In this document: positions 9,165 to 19,562 of the stretch, one piece after another
Layout of the letters: each line of letters starts with the position of its first letter
Numbering within the stretch: position 1 is the stretch's first letter
Assembly (NCBI GenBank): GCA_029243025.1
Contig: JAQWSU010000002.1
Location: 228,955-292,954, forward strand
DNA from: Pirellulaceae bacterium
Lineage (GTDB): Bacteria > Planctomycetota > Planctomycetia > Pirellulales > Pirellulaceae
Direction: 5' to 3'
DNA: 64,000 bases
Program-made: the position numbers and the translations under genes
Notes under the pieces: model-generated
Told to the model about the DNA's origin: nothing
Databases searched by the model: none
What the model saw: only the letters and a program-made list of their open reading frames with translations

Positions 9165-10607
9165 TTAGGACGCATCGGACCCGCTCTGTTGGCTCTCGGA
9201 GTCGTTAGTGGAGTCCTGCCCTGGCAGGTCGCGGACAGCTTCCAGGATTTGCAGGTCTTGTGCTGGAAAAACAGCGCGGAGGTCAATCAGCAAACGGTTT
9301 TGTTGAATGCGCCCGAAGATTGAGGGGTTACTGGTCCGCAATTCGGCCGCCAATTGGTTGACGCTTCGCTTGTTCGGTGTGATGGCGATACACCAGGTGG
9401 GTAATTGTTGCGTTGGAACAGAACCGCCGCCCAGGTAGGCCACCTCTTTGATAGGCTCGGCTTGGGCGACAGCTGGCAGCTCTTGAAGCTGAGGCGCGAG
9501 TCGTTCGGCTCGATTTTGCAGATTCTGTTCTGAAGCGTTGAGTAATTGAAGTAGCGGAATCGATTCATGTGCGACTTCGGGATCACGATACAGTCGCAAG
9601 GTTGCTGCTAAAGCGGCCAAGGTCATTTTGTCGACTCTCAAAGCTCGAGTGAGCGGATGCTGTGTGATTTGGGCGATGAGATCGCGCTGACCAACGATAA
9701 TGCCACATTGGGGTCCGCCAAGCAGTTTGTCCCCGCTGAACAACACTACGTCGGCGCCTGCCGTAATGCTATCAGCCGCAACGGGCTCACCGGCGAGTCC
9801 GAAGCGAGCAAAGTCGATTGTGGCTCCCGAACCGATATCATCGATCACCGGCAGGTGATGGCTCTTGCCGAGCTCAACGAGTTCTTTCAAACTGGCCTCG
9901 GCGGTGAAACCGGTTACCAGATAGTTACTTGGGTGGACCCGCAGCAGCGCACCTGTTTGGTCGGAAATTGCCCTTTCATAATCTTCGATGCGTGTCTTAT
10001 TGGTGGTGCCGACCTCTCGCAGGATTGCTCCACTGACTTCCATGACTTCGGGCAGACGGTAGCTGCCTCCAATTTCCACCAAGTGGCCGCGTGAAACGAT
10101 GACTTCTTGGCCGGATCCGATCGCGGCGAGTGTCAGCAAGGTCGCTCCCGCATTGTTATTCACCACCAAAGCCGCCTCGGCCCCGGTCAGTTCTCGCAGC
10201 AATTTTTCCACGGCGACCACACGTTGTGATCGTTCCCCCGATTCCAGATCGACTTCCACGCTCGCGTATCCCGAAGAGACGGCTCGAACCGCATGCAACG
10301 CTTCCTCTGCAAGCGGCGAACGGCCCAAGCCGGTGTGCAAGACAATCCCGGTTGCATTAATCACCGGCTGCAAACTGGGCTTCTGATCCTCCGCGATCCA
10401 ATCTGCGATCCGATCTGCCAGATCACTGACGTTTGGCACATTGAACTCGTTGGCCTTCTGCTGGAGGTCAGAGCGTAAGTCGTCCAAGAACGTGCGGACT
10501 TCGGAGACCACGACGTGGTGGCTGACTTTGTCCACGAGGGTCTTGAGCGATGGGCTCTCAAGCAGTTCATTGACGGAAGGGATTCGACGAAGGGGGTTGT
10601 TAGGCAT
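9165..10607 (-). CDS. selA: L-seryl-tRNA(Sec) selenium transferase
   Basis: This 480-residue protein is of normal length for SelA. It is the PLP enzyme that converts seryl-tRNA(Sec) to selenocysteyl-tRNA(Sec) using selenophosphate. Visible family segments are INATGIVLHTGLGRSPL (83-99), NNNAGATLL (150-158), SRGHLVEIGGSYRLP, REVGTTNKTR and the PLP-lysine motif SGDKLLGGPQ (Lys294). It follows selB on the same strand with a 55-base gap, so the two form a selBA operon. The matching tRNA (selC) and a UGA-containing selenoprotein gene (29081-29314) are also in this window, which supports a working selenocysteine pathway. selD is not seen here. Confidence 0.97.
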   Translation of the reverse strand: MPNNPLRRIPSVNELLESPSLKTLVDKVSHHVVVSEVRTFLDDLRSDLQQKANEFNVPNVSDLADRIADWIAEDQKPSLQPVINATGIVLHTGLGRSPLAEEALHAVRAVSSGYASVEVDLESGERSQRVVAVEKLLRELTGAEAALVVNNNAGATLLTLAAIGSGQEVIVSRGHLVEIGGSYRLPEVMEVSGAILREVGTTNKTRIEDYERAISDQTGALLRVHPSNYLVTGFTAEASLKELVELGKSHHLPVIDDIGSGATIDFARFGLAGEPVAADSITAGADVVLFSGDKLLGGPQCGIIVGQRDLIAQITQHPLTRALRVDKMTLAALAATLRLYRDPEVAHESIPLLQLLNASEQNLQNRAERLAPQLQELPAVAQAEPIKEVAYLGGGSVPTQQLPTWCIAITPNKRSVNQLAAELRTSNPSIFGRIQQNRLLIDLRAVFPAQDLQILEAVRDLPGQDSTNDSESQQSGSDAS

Positions 10608-10662
10608 GTCTCTATCTTTGGCTTTCGCTGAAAAACAGCCGATGGGGCACCAAGGGTCTTGC

Positions 10663-12594
10663 TTAAATAGTAGCTTGTCGCTTGTTCAGACGGCGAAGAT
10701 CGCCATCCCGGTCGGTAAATCCGGTTCTATCCAAGTATTCGCAGATCGGCACGGCATATTTTCTCGTTGTCTTCAGGAGTTCTCGGATTTCGCTCAATGT
10801 CATCCCTACTCCTTCTCCAAGAGCATCGGAGAGGGTATCGCGGAGCTGTTGCTCGACCTCGCAGTGAAGGTAAAGTTTGTCACCAATTTCGATCAGATCC
10901 CCGTCCGTCGCCGCAAGACTGATGAGTTGCGGAACGGATTGTTGATTCTTGACAGACTCTTTTTGGCACTCTTTGACCGTGGGGGGTTGGAAGCCGGCTT
11001 TGAGATAGCGTTGGATCAATTGCTTCAGCAGTTCTTGCTCGCCTTTGGAGAGACTGGGGCCTCGTGCGGCCAATCCGACTCCGTTGGCTGTCAAGCGAAC
11101 TTGTTTCGTTCGATTCAGTCGCTCGAGAATCGCGTCAAAAACGGAGGCCGGCCCGAGATAATTGAACTGTGCGGCAAGACTCGTGCGATCGAACACACTT
11201 TTGAGTGGCTCCAGGTCGTGCCTTCGCTCCAGTGCTGCACGGATGCGTCCACCCGCTTCGTCGAGCAGTTGTGAATGAAAATAGATTTTTTTATGTCCCG
11301 TGCGATGAAGGGGGACCACAAGTTTATCGTCGATTAACTGTTGGAAAACAGTCTCGCCGTTTGGGATGCCAGCTGTTCGAGCCAGCTCGAGGGGGCTCGC
11401 GAACGACGAACCCGAGAAGTAGATTGCCGCCGATGCGCGCCGCAAAGCATCTTTGTCAGTTAAATCTTGCAGGTATTGAAGAGTACTCTGATTCGCGCGT
11501 CGGATTTTAGCAGCGACGGGAACGACGACGCGTCCGCCGGCAATGGTCATGATGGGTGACTCGCTGCGCAATACAAACGGCTGATTCCAGGTTGAGACCA
11601 CCGGTTCACTCAGGAACAATTGTGCAAAGGTGGTTTCACCTGGCGTTACGAGCTCGGCATCGAGCAATGAAACGGTAGCAAGAACCTCCGCTGTGCCGAT
11701 GTGAAGGCGAATGCGGGCACGATTCTTAAGAGGACGTACGGCGGACTGAAGGATATCCAAACGGACCGTGATGAGGCGGCTCGCGATCAAATGGCCTGCG
11801 GATGCCAATTCTTGTCCTCGCATCACCTGGTCGTGATGAATCCCTGCTAAATTGATAGCGGCTCGTTGGCCTCGATGCACCGAGTCGACAACACGATCGT
11901 GATTATGCAGGCCGCGAATTCGTACTTCAATGGAGTTTGGCTCGATCATCATTTGATCGCCCACATTGGCTTGACCGCTGGACACACTGCCGGTGACAAC
12001 GGTGCCGTGTCCTGCGATCGTAAAGGCACGATCAATTGCCATGCGGAAGGGTTCGCTGATTGATTGTTGCCTATTTTGTGCGACGTGGTTTGCAGCTTCT
12101 AAGAGGGCCGCCTTCAATTCCGGAATGCCCTGCCCCGTCGCTGAACTGGTACGGATGATGGGGGCTTCTGCAAGAAACGAATCTTCGACAAGCTCGCGTG
12201 CCTCCTGTTCAACGAGTTCGATCCAGTCCGGATCAGCCAGATCGCATTTGGTGAGTACAATCAATCCTGCTGACAGATCCAGCATTCGAAGCACTTCGAA
12301 ATGTTCGCGTGTCTGGGGTTTTACGGAGTCGTCGGCGGCGATGACCAGAACGGCGATGTCCATCCCGGTGGCGCCGGCCAGCATCTGTCGAACAAACTTT
12401 TCATGGCCCGGTACATCAACGATACCCAGGCGGAAATCGTCCAATTCAAGTTCGGCGAAACCAAGCTCAATCGTGATGCCACGTTTCTTTTCTTCCGGGA
12501 GTCGGTCGGTATCGACACCGGTCAATGATTTGATCAATGACGTTTTGCCGTGGTCGATGTGACCGGCCGTTCCGAGTATGAGGTCTGTAATCAT
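10663..12594 (-). CDS. selB: Selenocysteine-specific translation elongation factor SelB
   Basis: This 643-residue protein is of the normal length for SelB. It is a GTPase that delivers Sec-tRNA(Sec) to UGA codons followed by a SECIS hairpin. The G domain shows [11 protein letters not shown] (8-18), an effector region with [22 protein letters not shown] (60-71) and TKCD (115-118). EF-Tu-like beta-barrel domains follow, then a C-terminal half made of winged-helix repeats (for example [17 protein letters not shown] and [17 protein letters not shown]), the last of which binds the SECIS RNA in known SelB proteins. It is first in the selBA operon and divergent from the ThuA-like gene. Confidence 0.97.
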   Translation of the reverse strand: MITDLILGTAGHIDHGKTSLIKSLTGVDTDRLPEEKKRGITIELGFAELELDDFRLGIVDVPGHEKFVRQMLAGATGMDIAVLVIAADDSVKPQTREHFEVLRMLDLSAGLIVLTKCDLADPDWIELVEQEARELVEDSFLAEAPIIRTSSATGQGIPELKAALLEAANHVAQNRQQSISEPFRMAIDRAFTIAGHGTVVTGSVSSGQANVGDQMMIEPNSIEVRIRGLHNHDRVVDSVHRGQRAAINLAGIHHDQVMRGQELASAGHLIASRLITVRLDILQSAVRPLKNRARIRLHIGTAEVLATVSLLDAELVTPGETTFAQLFLSEPVVSTWNQPFVLRSESPIMTIAGGRVVVPVAAKIRRANQSTLQYLQDLTDKDALRRASAAIYFSGSSFASPLELARTAGIPNGETVFQQLIDDKLVVPLHRTGHKKIYFHSQLLDEAGGRIRAALERRHDLEPLKSVFDRTSLAAQFNYLGPASVFDAILERLNRTKQVRLTANGVGLAARGPSLSKGEQELLKQLIQRYLKAGFQPPTVKECQKESVKNQQSVPQLISLAATDGDLIEIGDKLYLHCEVEQQLRDTLSDALGEGVGMTLSEIRELLKTTRKYAVPICEYLDRTGFTDRDGDLRRLNKRQATI

Positions 12595-12751
12595 GACGCA
12601 ATTCTACTCCAGATCGGTCGATGGGGAACGGCCCCGTTTGGGAACCGGAGGCGACTTTGAAACTGGAGTTTTAGAGCTGATGGCTCCATTGAAGCTGACG
12701 GCCAGACGTAATAAAACTAGGGATCTTCATCCGATCCGAAGGAACTATCTC

Positions 12752-13537
12752 ATGCAACCAAATCCGCTTCGAGTTACCGTTTGGAATGAATTTGTCCATG
12801 AGCAGGAACATGAACGAGTTCGCGCGATTTACCCAGAAGGCATCCATACTGCGATTAAGACGGGTCTGGAACAGCAGCTTGATAGCTCGGTTGTTGTCAA
12901 GACAGCCACGCTACAACAGCCAGAGCACGGTCTGACGGAAACGCTGTTGGATCAAACGGATGTGCTTCTATGGTGGGGGCATGCGGCCCATGATCAGGTT
13001 GCCGATGAGATTGTTGATCGAGTTCATCAACGGGTGCTTAACGGGATGGGCTTAATTCCGCTGCACTCGGCCCACCTCTCGAAAATCTTCGTGAAATTAA
13101 TGGGAACCAGCTGCATGCTCCGCTGGCGGGATGCGGGTGAACGAGAGCGATTATGGATCGTCAATCCGGCCCATGAAATTGTCGACGGAATTGAGGGCGA
13201 GTCTTTTGAGCTCCCAAACGCCGAAATGTACGGAGAATATTTCGATATTCCGACTCCCGACGAACTGATTTTGATCAGTTGGTTCGCCGGAGGGGAGGTT
13301 TTCCGATCTGGCATGACTTTTCGGCGCGGCAAGGGGCGGATTTTTTATTTTCGGCCAGGACACGAAACTTTTCCCATTTACCATCAGCCGATCGTTCAGC
13401 GGATTTTGTCCAACGGCGTTTCCTGGGCAGCCCCGCGCGGGGCCAGCTACTTTGGAGATGGTCGTCATATTCCGGAGGCGCTGGAGCCGCTCCCATCGAG
13501 TGATGTGAGCGATCCTTCGTTGCATAAACGGCAATAA
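12752..13537 (+). CDS. ThuA-like (trehalose-utilisation type) protein
   Basis: The chosen ATG at 12752 has GAAGGAA eight bases upstream. The longer frame from 12578 would run into the selB start and has no binding site. The 261-residue protein begins [13 protein letters not shown] and contains [26 protein letters not shown] and [15 protein letters not shown], all typical of the ThuA class-I glutamine-amidotransferase-like fold. The family is linked to sugar utilisation in several bacteria, but the reaction is not settled. There is no signal peptide, so it is probably cytoplasmic. It is transcribed divergently from selB, with 157 bases between the two starts. Confidence 0.85.
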   Translation: MQPNPLRVTVWNEFVHEQEHERVRAIYPEGIHTAIKTGLEQQLDSSVVVKTATLQQPEHGLTETLLDQTDVLLWWGHAAHDQVADEIVDRVHQRVLNGMGLIPLHSAHLSKIFVKLMGTSCMLRWRDAGERERLWIVNPAHEIVDGIEGESFELPNAEMYGEYFDIPTPDELILISWFAGGEVFRSGMTFRRGKGRIFYFRPGHETFPIYHQPIVQRILSNGVSWAAPRGASYFGDGRHIPEALEPLPSSDVSDPSLHKRQ

Positions 13538-13810
13538 ATTCCCGGATCTCGTCGTCGGAAACCGAGTTCTCGGAGCGGACTGGGATTTTGACACGGTTCG
13601 TTTTCCAGCGGATTTCCGATTTCCGCCTCAGGCTGAGTTTGGGATGCTAATCTCGGACCGATCTGCTACAATGAATCACCCCACCGCAGGAGTAGAGAGA
13701 TGACGTGGAGACGGGGTGACTTACCCGCCTGACGGACGTCTTTTCTCGTGAATCCCCCGGCTCTTTCCCTCCAGACCGAATTTGTCGACTGCACTCGGAG
13801 ACGAGATAGC

Positions 13811-15712
13811 ATGCGTGCCATCGCTGCGTTGATCACTGCCGTGGGATGCTTTTGCGCCGGACAGGTCGCGTGGTCCGACACGGATGTCAAGTCAGGTCTC
13901 GATCAGCGCTTTGCGGAGCACGTCCGACCCGTCTTGAGTACCTACTGCCACGGTTGTCACAGCGGCGACGAACCTGAGGCCGAACTGAATCTTGCCAGCT
14001 ACGATCGGACTGCGGTTGATGTGGCCGAAAATCATGCCGTTTGGGCTCGGATCGAGGAAGTGGTTCGCTCGGGGGAAATGCCACCTGATAACGAACCTCA
14101 GCCGAGTCCTGAGGAAACGAAGCAATTGCTTGGCTGGCTGGAGTCCGCCTTGAATTCGATCGATTGCAGCAAAATCAGCCAACCGGGACGAGTCACGGTC
14201 AGGCGACTCAACCGGGCCGAATATGACAACACGATTCGTGATCTGGTGGGTTTGGATTTCAAACCGGCCGCAGATTTTCCAGCGGACAACGTGGGTAACG
14301 GTTTTGACAACATTTCCCAAGTGATGTCGCTCCCATCTTTGTTGCTGGAAAAATATCTCGCTGCGGCAGAAGAAATCGTGACGCGTCTCTTGTCCGATCC
14401 GACCGCTTGCCAAGCAGTCATCCATCGCTGGTCAGACCCGGCGCGTGATCGCAAGGCAAATGCGAAAGAGGTGTTGCGTCAGTTTGCGAGCCGAGCGTTT
14501 CGTCGACCCATCCAGCAGGACGAGTTGGATCGTTTGATGAAGTTGATCGAGCTTCGATCGACAGCGGGAGCCGATTATGTGGCGAGCTTCGATCTTCCTT
14601 TGCAAGCCATTCTGGCTTCTCCTCACTTTCTTTTTCGAATCGAGTTCGACAACAATCCTGATTCAACCGACCAGTTGCGGGCGCTCAATGATTATGAATT
14701 CGCAACGCGACTCTCCTATTTTTTATGGAGTTCGATGCCGGATGAGCAGCTTACCGGCTTGGCGCGTGAAGGCCGGCTACAGGAATCGGCGGTCTTAGAA
14801 ACGCAAGTTCGTCGAATGTTGGACGACGGCAAGGCACAAGCCTTGGTCGAGAATTTCGCTGGGCAGTGGTTGGAGTTGCGAACCCTGGCGAAGGTTGCCC
14901 CAGATCCGGAGAAGTATCCCGATTTCGATGAATCATTGCGGACGGCCATGCGGCGTGAAACTGAGCTGTTTTTTGCCGCACTGATGGCCAAAGATCGCAG
15001 TGTTCTCGAGCTGATTGATGCGGACTATACCTACCTGAACGAGCGACTTGCTCGCCATTACGGTTTGGACGCGGTGGAGGGGGATGAATTTCGAGAGGTC
15101 AAACTGACGGACGCTCGCCGTGGAGGCATTCTCACTCATGCCAGTGTGCTCACGCTCACTTCAAATCCGACACGAACCTCGCCGGTCAAACGCGGAAAGT
15201 GGATCCTGGAGAATCTGCTTGGTGCGCCACCGCCACCGCCACCGCCGGGGGTCGAAGAACTGTCGGAGGAAGGCGATGCCGAACTGTTGGGGTCGCTGCG
15301 AGAGCGCATGGAGCAGCATCGTGAGGATCCATCGTGTGCCGTTTGTCATCGTAAAATGGACGCACTGGGATTTGGTTTTGAGAATTTTGACGGGATCGGA
15401 AGTTGGCGAGAGAAGGATGGACGATTCACGATTGACGCATCCGGAGAACTTCCGGGTGATCTGGGTTTTAACGGGCCCCAGCAACTGCGCCAATTGTTAA
15501 AGACAAGCCAAAAGCCGCAGTTCACTCGCTCTCTGGCCGAAAAAATGCTTACCTATGCGCTCGGTCGTGGTTTAGAATCTTATGACCGCTGTGCCGTGGA
15601 TGACATCGTGGAAAATTTGCAGCAAAACGATTATCGTTTTTCAGCATTGGTCCTGGGAATTGTGAACAGCGAACCGTTCCGTCTCAGGGGCTTTCGAGGA
15701 GGAGTCAAATGA
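13811..15712 (+). CDS. Secreted DUF1592/DUF1588-type protein with N-terminal cytochrome c-like motif
   Basis: The ATG at 13811 is preceded by GGAG and starts a signal peptide (MRAIAALITAVGCFCAG). The frame upstream to 13748 lacks these. The 633-residue protein has a heme-binding type CHGCH near residues 46-50. It then has the planctomycete series of domains (DUF1587, DUF1592, DUF1588, DUF1585, DUF1595), seen as VRRLNRAEYDNTIRDL, FASRAFRRP, ATRLSYFLWSSMPD, GGILTHASVLT and SCAVCHRKMDALGFGFENFDG. The CAVCH in the latter could bind a second heme. It overlaps the DUF1552 gene by four bases (ATGA). Such pairs are very abundant in planctomycetes and are presumed to act in the periplasm; their substrate is unknown. 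Confidence 0.9.
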   Translation: MRAIAALITAVGCFCAGQVAWSDTDVKSGLDQRFAEHVRPVLSTYCHGCHSGDEPEAELNLASYDRTAVDVAENHAVWARIEEVVRSGEMPPDNEPQPSPEETKQLLGWLESALNSIDCSKISQPGRVTVRRLNRAEYDNTIRDLVGLDFKPAADFPADNVGNGFDNISQVMSLPSLLLEKYLAAAEEIVTRLLSDPTACQAVIHRWSDPARDRKANAKEVLRQFASRAFRRPIQQDELDRLMKLIELRSTAGADYVASFDLPLQAILASPHFLFRIEFDNNPDSTDQLRALNDYEFATRLSYFLWSSMPDEQLTGLAREGRLQESAVLETQVRRMLDDGKAQALVENFAGQWLELRTLAKVAPDPEKYPDFDESLRTAMRRETELFFAALMAKDRSVLELIDADYTYLNERLARHYGLDAVEGDEFREVKLTDARRGGILTHASVLTLTSNPTRTSPVKRGKWILENLLGAPPPPPPPGVEELSEEGDAELLGSLRERMEQHREDPSCAVCHRKMDALGFGFENFDGIGSWREKDGRFTIDASGELPGDLGFNGPQQLRQLLKTSQKPQFTRSLAEKMLTYALGRGLESYDRCAVDDIVENLQQNDYRFSALVLGIVNSEPFRLRGFRGGVK

Positions 15713-17046
15713 GGCATTCGATCTCTCGACGGACGGTGTTGCGAGGTATCGGAGCATCCGTATCCCTGCCGTTACTTGATGCCATGCTACCCATCGGAGC
15801 GTTGGGGGCGACCACCGCCTCAGCGCCGCCCCGCCGCATCGGATTCTTCTTTGTGCCGAATGGGGTCAATTTAGCGGAGTGGACTCCGCAAAAAACTGGT
15901 TACGATTACGACCTGCCTTCAATCTTAGAGCCTTTGCATCGCGTGAAGAACGATGTCAATGTGCTTACGGGCTTAACTCAAGACAAGGGTCGGGCAAATG
16001 GTGATGGGGCTGGTGATCACGCGCGATCCGCTTCGACGTTCCTGACCGGTGCCCAACCACGAAAGACATCAGCTGGAAATATTCGAGTTGGCATTTCGGT
16101 CGATCAAGTCGCTGCTCAAGCGGTGGGCAAGGCGACTCGGTTTCCCTCCTTGGAACTCGGTTGTGATCGATCCCGGAATTCGGGCAATTGCGACTCGGGT
16201 TACAGTTGCGCCTATTCCCACAATATCTCCTGGTCTTCAGCGACTACGCCGATGGCCAAAGAGATCGACCCCAGGCTTGTCTTCGAAAGGCTGTTTGGCG
16301 GTGACCAAGCCAAAGATCATCAAGCTCAGACCGAGCGGCAGCAATTGCGAAAAAGTTTGTTGGATTACGTTCGCGATGATGCTCGCCGATTGCAGAATCG
16401 TTTGGGACGATCTGACCAAATTAAATTGGATCAGTACACGGCCGGTGTCCGCGAAATCGAACGGCGAATCGAAGCGAGTGAGCAGGACACACAACGCTAT
16501 GAGGTCGATTTTGAAAAACCAGCTGGAATACCGGACGATTACGCTGAGCATGTGCGGTTGATGAGTGACATGATGGTGCTTGCTTTTCAGGCCGATTTGA
16601 CTCGTGTCAGCACCTGTATGTTTGCGAACGCGGGCAGTAATCGAAGCTACCGAGAAATCGGAGTTCCCGATGGCCATCACGATCTTTCGCATCACGGTGG
16701 AAACGGCGAAAAACTCGAGAAAATCCGACGAATCAATCAATATCACCTGCAGCAATTTGCCTACGTTTTGGAGCGAATGAAGTCGATTCCTGAGGGAGAC
16801 GGCTCGCTACTTGACAGCTGCTTGATTGTCTATGGCAGTGGTTTGAGTGATGGCAATCGCCACAATAATGAAAATCTACCGGTGTTGGTTGCTGGACGTG
16901 GTGGTGGAACCGTCGAGACAGGACGTCATGTGGTGTACGACGTAGAAACACCGCTGAACAATCTGTACTTGTCCATGTTGGATCGAATGGGTGTTTCAGT
17001 CCCGCGGCTTGGTGACAGTACCGCAAGACTGCCTTACCTCAGTTAA
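15709..17046 (+). CDS. DUF1552 protein with twin-arginine signal
   Basis: This 445-residue protein is translationally coupled to the preceding DUF1592 gene. Its N-terminus SRRTVLRGIGASVSLPLLDAML fits a Tat export signal, implying folded export, often with a cofactor. Conserved family segments are RRIGFFFVPNGVN, DHARSASTFLTGA, SVDQVAAQAVG, PSLELGCD and FAYVLERMKSIPEGDGSLLDS, followed by YGSGLSDGNRHNNENLPVLVAG. The last part resembles sulfatase/alkaline-phosphatase-like folds (the related DUF1501 family), but no catalytic assignment is secure. It probably works together with the cytochrome-containing partner in the periplasm. Confidence 0.9.
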   Translation: MRHSISRRTVLRGIGASVSLPLLDAMLPIGALGATTASAPPRRIGFFFVPNGVNLAEWTPQKTGYDYDLPSILEPLHRVKNDVNVLTGLTQDKGRANGDGAGDHARSASTFLTGAQPRKTSAGNIRVGISVDQVAAQAVGKATRFPSLELGCDRSRNSGNCDSGYSCAYSHNISWSSATTPMAKEIDPRLVFERLFGGDQAKDHQAQTERQQLRKSLLDYVRDDARRLQNRLGRSDQIKLDQYTAGVREIERRIEASEQDTQRYEVDFEKPAGIPDDYAEHVRLMSDMMVLAFQADLTRVSTCMFANAGSNRSYREIGVPDGHHDLSHHGGNGEKLEKIRRINQYHLQQFAYVLERMKSIPEGDGSLLDSCLIVYGSGLSDGNRHNNENLPVLVAGRGGGTVETGRHVVYDVETPLNNLYLSMLDRMGVSVPRLGDSTARLPYLS

Positions 17047-17140
17047 CCTGGCAACTTAAGACTTCAAAGCTTCGCTCCATCTCGGATGAATTGATCGAGT
17101 GAGATATCTTTGGGGCGTACCGAAAAGAGATTTGATACCC

Positions 17141-19471
17141 ATGTCATTTCGTGGCTCGATTCTGGTCGCTCTGGCGTTTTTGCTGGTTTCGTTCGTCAGG
17201 GTGCCCGATCTGACAGCGGCCGATGAACCCGCTTCTGTGACTGGGTTGGTCGAAGATCTGAAAAGCTCCGACGTCGAGACGCGTCGTGACGCGACACACA
17301 GTCTGATTTCCCTTGGCAAAGGTGCCAAACTGGCCGTTCCGGCCTTGTTGGAAACGTTACAAGATGGAGATGTCCAGGTCTGGTCGGGGGCGGTACAAGC
17401 GTTGGCGACGATTGGATCTGATGCGTCGGATGCCGTTCCGATTTTGATTGCTCAGATTGATAAGGCAAACCCACAGCGTCAGTATCGCATTTCCCATGCG
17501 TTGGGATGCGTCGGTGCACCGAGACTAGCTGAGCTGCGACAATTGTTGACCGACTCGAGTTCACGTCGACGGGAGGTCGCGGCCCGGTCGATTGGTTGGA
17601 TGGGGCAGGCGGCAGATCCGGCTGTCGATGATTTGATCAAATTGTTGGTGGACTCGGATGAGCAAGTTGCTCTGGCGGCAACCGAAACATTAGGCAAGTT
17701 GAAGGATTTGTCGTTGGCGTCGCTGGTGATCGTCTGTCAGGATTCCGAACAAACGGCACGCAAGCTTGCCTTGTCCGCCTTGGCTTCGATGGGGCCAGTT
17801 GCCGCTCCGGCAAAAGAGGTCGTGATTTCCAATTTGACACACGAAGCTTCGTCGATTCGTGCAGCTGCTTTGGACGCCCTGGCGAGCCTCGCAGATGACG
17901 ATCCTCAAACGATTGAGTTCGTGACGGTGGCCCTTTCCGATAAAGATGAAAGCGTAAAACGCACTGCTATTTCGTCCGTGTTGCGATTGCGACAGCGGTC
18001 TGATCGTACCATTCCAGCCCTGATTAAACTGTTGGAGGGCGATTCCGAGACGGCTTCCAAAGCTGCCTACGCGTTGGGTGCTTTTGGCGGCTCGGCTGCC
18101 GATGCGGTGCCGGCCTTGCTAAATCAGCTGGTTGCGAACGAGCAATCCAAGGCGGCCGACGCTGTCAGTCGAATTGGACCGACGGCTGTCGCTCCTCTCG
18201 TTGAATATGCCGCAAATGAAAAAATTGCGTTGGGACAAGCTGCTGAGATCATCGGTCGGATGGGCCCACGGGCGAGACAGCAGCTGGAAGCGGAGCTCAC
18301 CAGCGAGCACGCGAAGCATCGTGTTTTGGCCATCTTGGCGATGACGCAGATTTCCGAGCAAAACTCCAACCTGATCGACAAAATCGCTGTCCGCTTGGAT
18401 GATCCAGTAGCCGAAGTCCGAGCAGCGGCCTGCCAGGCCTTGGAAGTTTTTGGCGAGGACGCCCAATCGACCGAAGCCGCTTTGGTTAAACGGGTGGATG
18501 ACCCCGATCCTCTCGTACGAGCTGCCTGTTTACTCGCCTTGGTTGCCATCGGAGTCGACTCGGAACGGCTTGTTCAACCGCTGATCGCCGCTCTAGCGGA
18601 TGATCATGATCAAGTAAGAGTCGGGGCGGCTGAAGCCCTTGGTTCCTTAAAGCCATTACCCCCACCCGCCCGTGATGCTTTGATCGCAGCAGTTGGGGAT
18701 CAAAACCCGAGTGTTCGGCGGTCAGTCGTCGCAACGCTGGGGCAGGCGAAGGTAAAACAAGCTGTTCCTCATTTAATCGAAACTCTGAAAGACAGTGACC
18801 AGGAGGTCAGCCTGCAGGCCATTCGCTCGCTTGGCCAAATCGGTAAGCAAGCGACGGATGCGGTTCCCGAGTTGACGTTGCAGCTTGAGAATCAGTATTT
18901 TCCCAAACGGCTCGCCACAATCGAGACTTTGGGGCAGATCGGTGAGTCGGCCAAGGCGTCGGTTTCTGGCTTGCAATCACAGCTTCAGCATCCAGATGAG
19001 TCTGTACGCGCGGCAACGTTAGTCGCACTCACTCAAGTCGTTGACGAAACGGAACAATTAGTCCCGATCCTTGTCGAAGGATTGCGGGATAAGCAATGGT
19101 CAGTGCGACGTAAGGCAGCTGATCAGTTGGGAAGCTTGGGTGATCAGGCCGAAGCTGCTGTACCTGAACTGCTCGTTCTGTTGCGGAGTGACGATGATGA
19201 TGATCAGGATTTGGCCTCGGATGCCCTTCGGCAAATCGATGCGGCTTCTGCGGAAACCGTGCCCATGTTGATTGAGATTCTGAAGGATCAAGGTAGCGGT
19301 CGTCGTGTGCGTTATTATGCGTTGCACTTGTTGCGAAAAACGGGCCCCGCTGCGAAAAGTGCCTTGCCTGTTTTGGAAGAGCTGCTGAAGAAGTTAGAGG
19401 GACGTAGTCGTGAATACCTGCGTCGGGCGATTCGCGATATTCGTGAGATTCCTGATCCCGCAGCAGCCTAA
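17141..19471 (+). CDS. Secreted HEAT-repeat protein
   Basis: The ATG at 17141 begins a signal peptide (MSFRGSILVALAFLLVSFVRV); the upstream alternative start at 17099 does not. The 776-residue mature region is almost entirely HEAT/PBS-lyase type repeats of about 30-40 residues. Recurrent elements are PVLRAAA/VRRxA, ALGxxG and AVPxLIxxL, repeated some 18-20 times. It has no catalytic domain. This kind of alpha-solenoid is a protein-binding scaffold. It follows the DUF1552 gene after about 95 bases on the same strand and may serve as a periplasmic partner, though that is inference. Confidence 0.85.
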   Translation: MSFRGSILVALAFLLVSFVRVPDLTAADEPASVTGLVEDLKSSDVETRRDATHSLISLGKGAKLAVPALLETLQDGDVQVWSGAVQALATIGSDASDAVPILIAQIDKANPQRQYRISHALGCVGAPRLAELRQLLTDSSSRRREVAARSIGWMGQAADPAVDDLIKLLVDSDEQVALAATETLGKLKDLSLASLVIVCQDSEQTARKLALSALASMGPVAAPAKEVVISNLTHEASSIRAAALDALASLADDDPQTIEFVTVALSDKDESVKRTAISSVLRLRQRSDRTIPALIKLLEGDSETASKAAYALGAFGGSAADAVPALLNQLVANEQSKAADAVSRIGPTAVAPLVEYAANEKIALGQAAEIIGRMGPRARQQLEAELTSEHAKHRVLAILAMTQISEQNSNLIDKIAVRLDDPVAEVRAAACQALEVFGEDAQSTEAALVKRVDDPDPLVRAACLLALVAIGVDSERLVQPLIAALADDHDQVRVGAAEALGSLKPLPPPARDALIAAVGDQNPSVRRSVVATLGQAKVKQAVPHLIETLKDSDQEVSLQAIRSLGQIGKQATDAVPELTLQLENQYFPKRLATIETLGQIGESAKASVSGLQSQLQHPDESVRAATLVALTQVVDETEQLVPILVEGLRDKQWSVRRKAADQLGSLGDQAEAAVPELLVLLRSDDDDDQDLASDALRQIDAASAETVPMLIEILKDQGSGRRVRYYALHLLRKTGPAAKSALPVLEELLKKLEGRSREYLRRAIRDIREIPDPAAA

Positions 19472-19562
19472 GTTTCCCTTCTCTGCGCTATCTCGCGACC
19501 AATTCGATGATGGGGGCACTGATCCAAGCTGCAGGCCGTGGGAACTTCCGCTAGTTGGGTGC

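Noticed and set aside
8815..9168. Plus-strand reading frame of 117 residues next to selA
   Set aside because: No binding site, Gly/Arg-rich composition, and it starts inside a tandem duplication.
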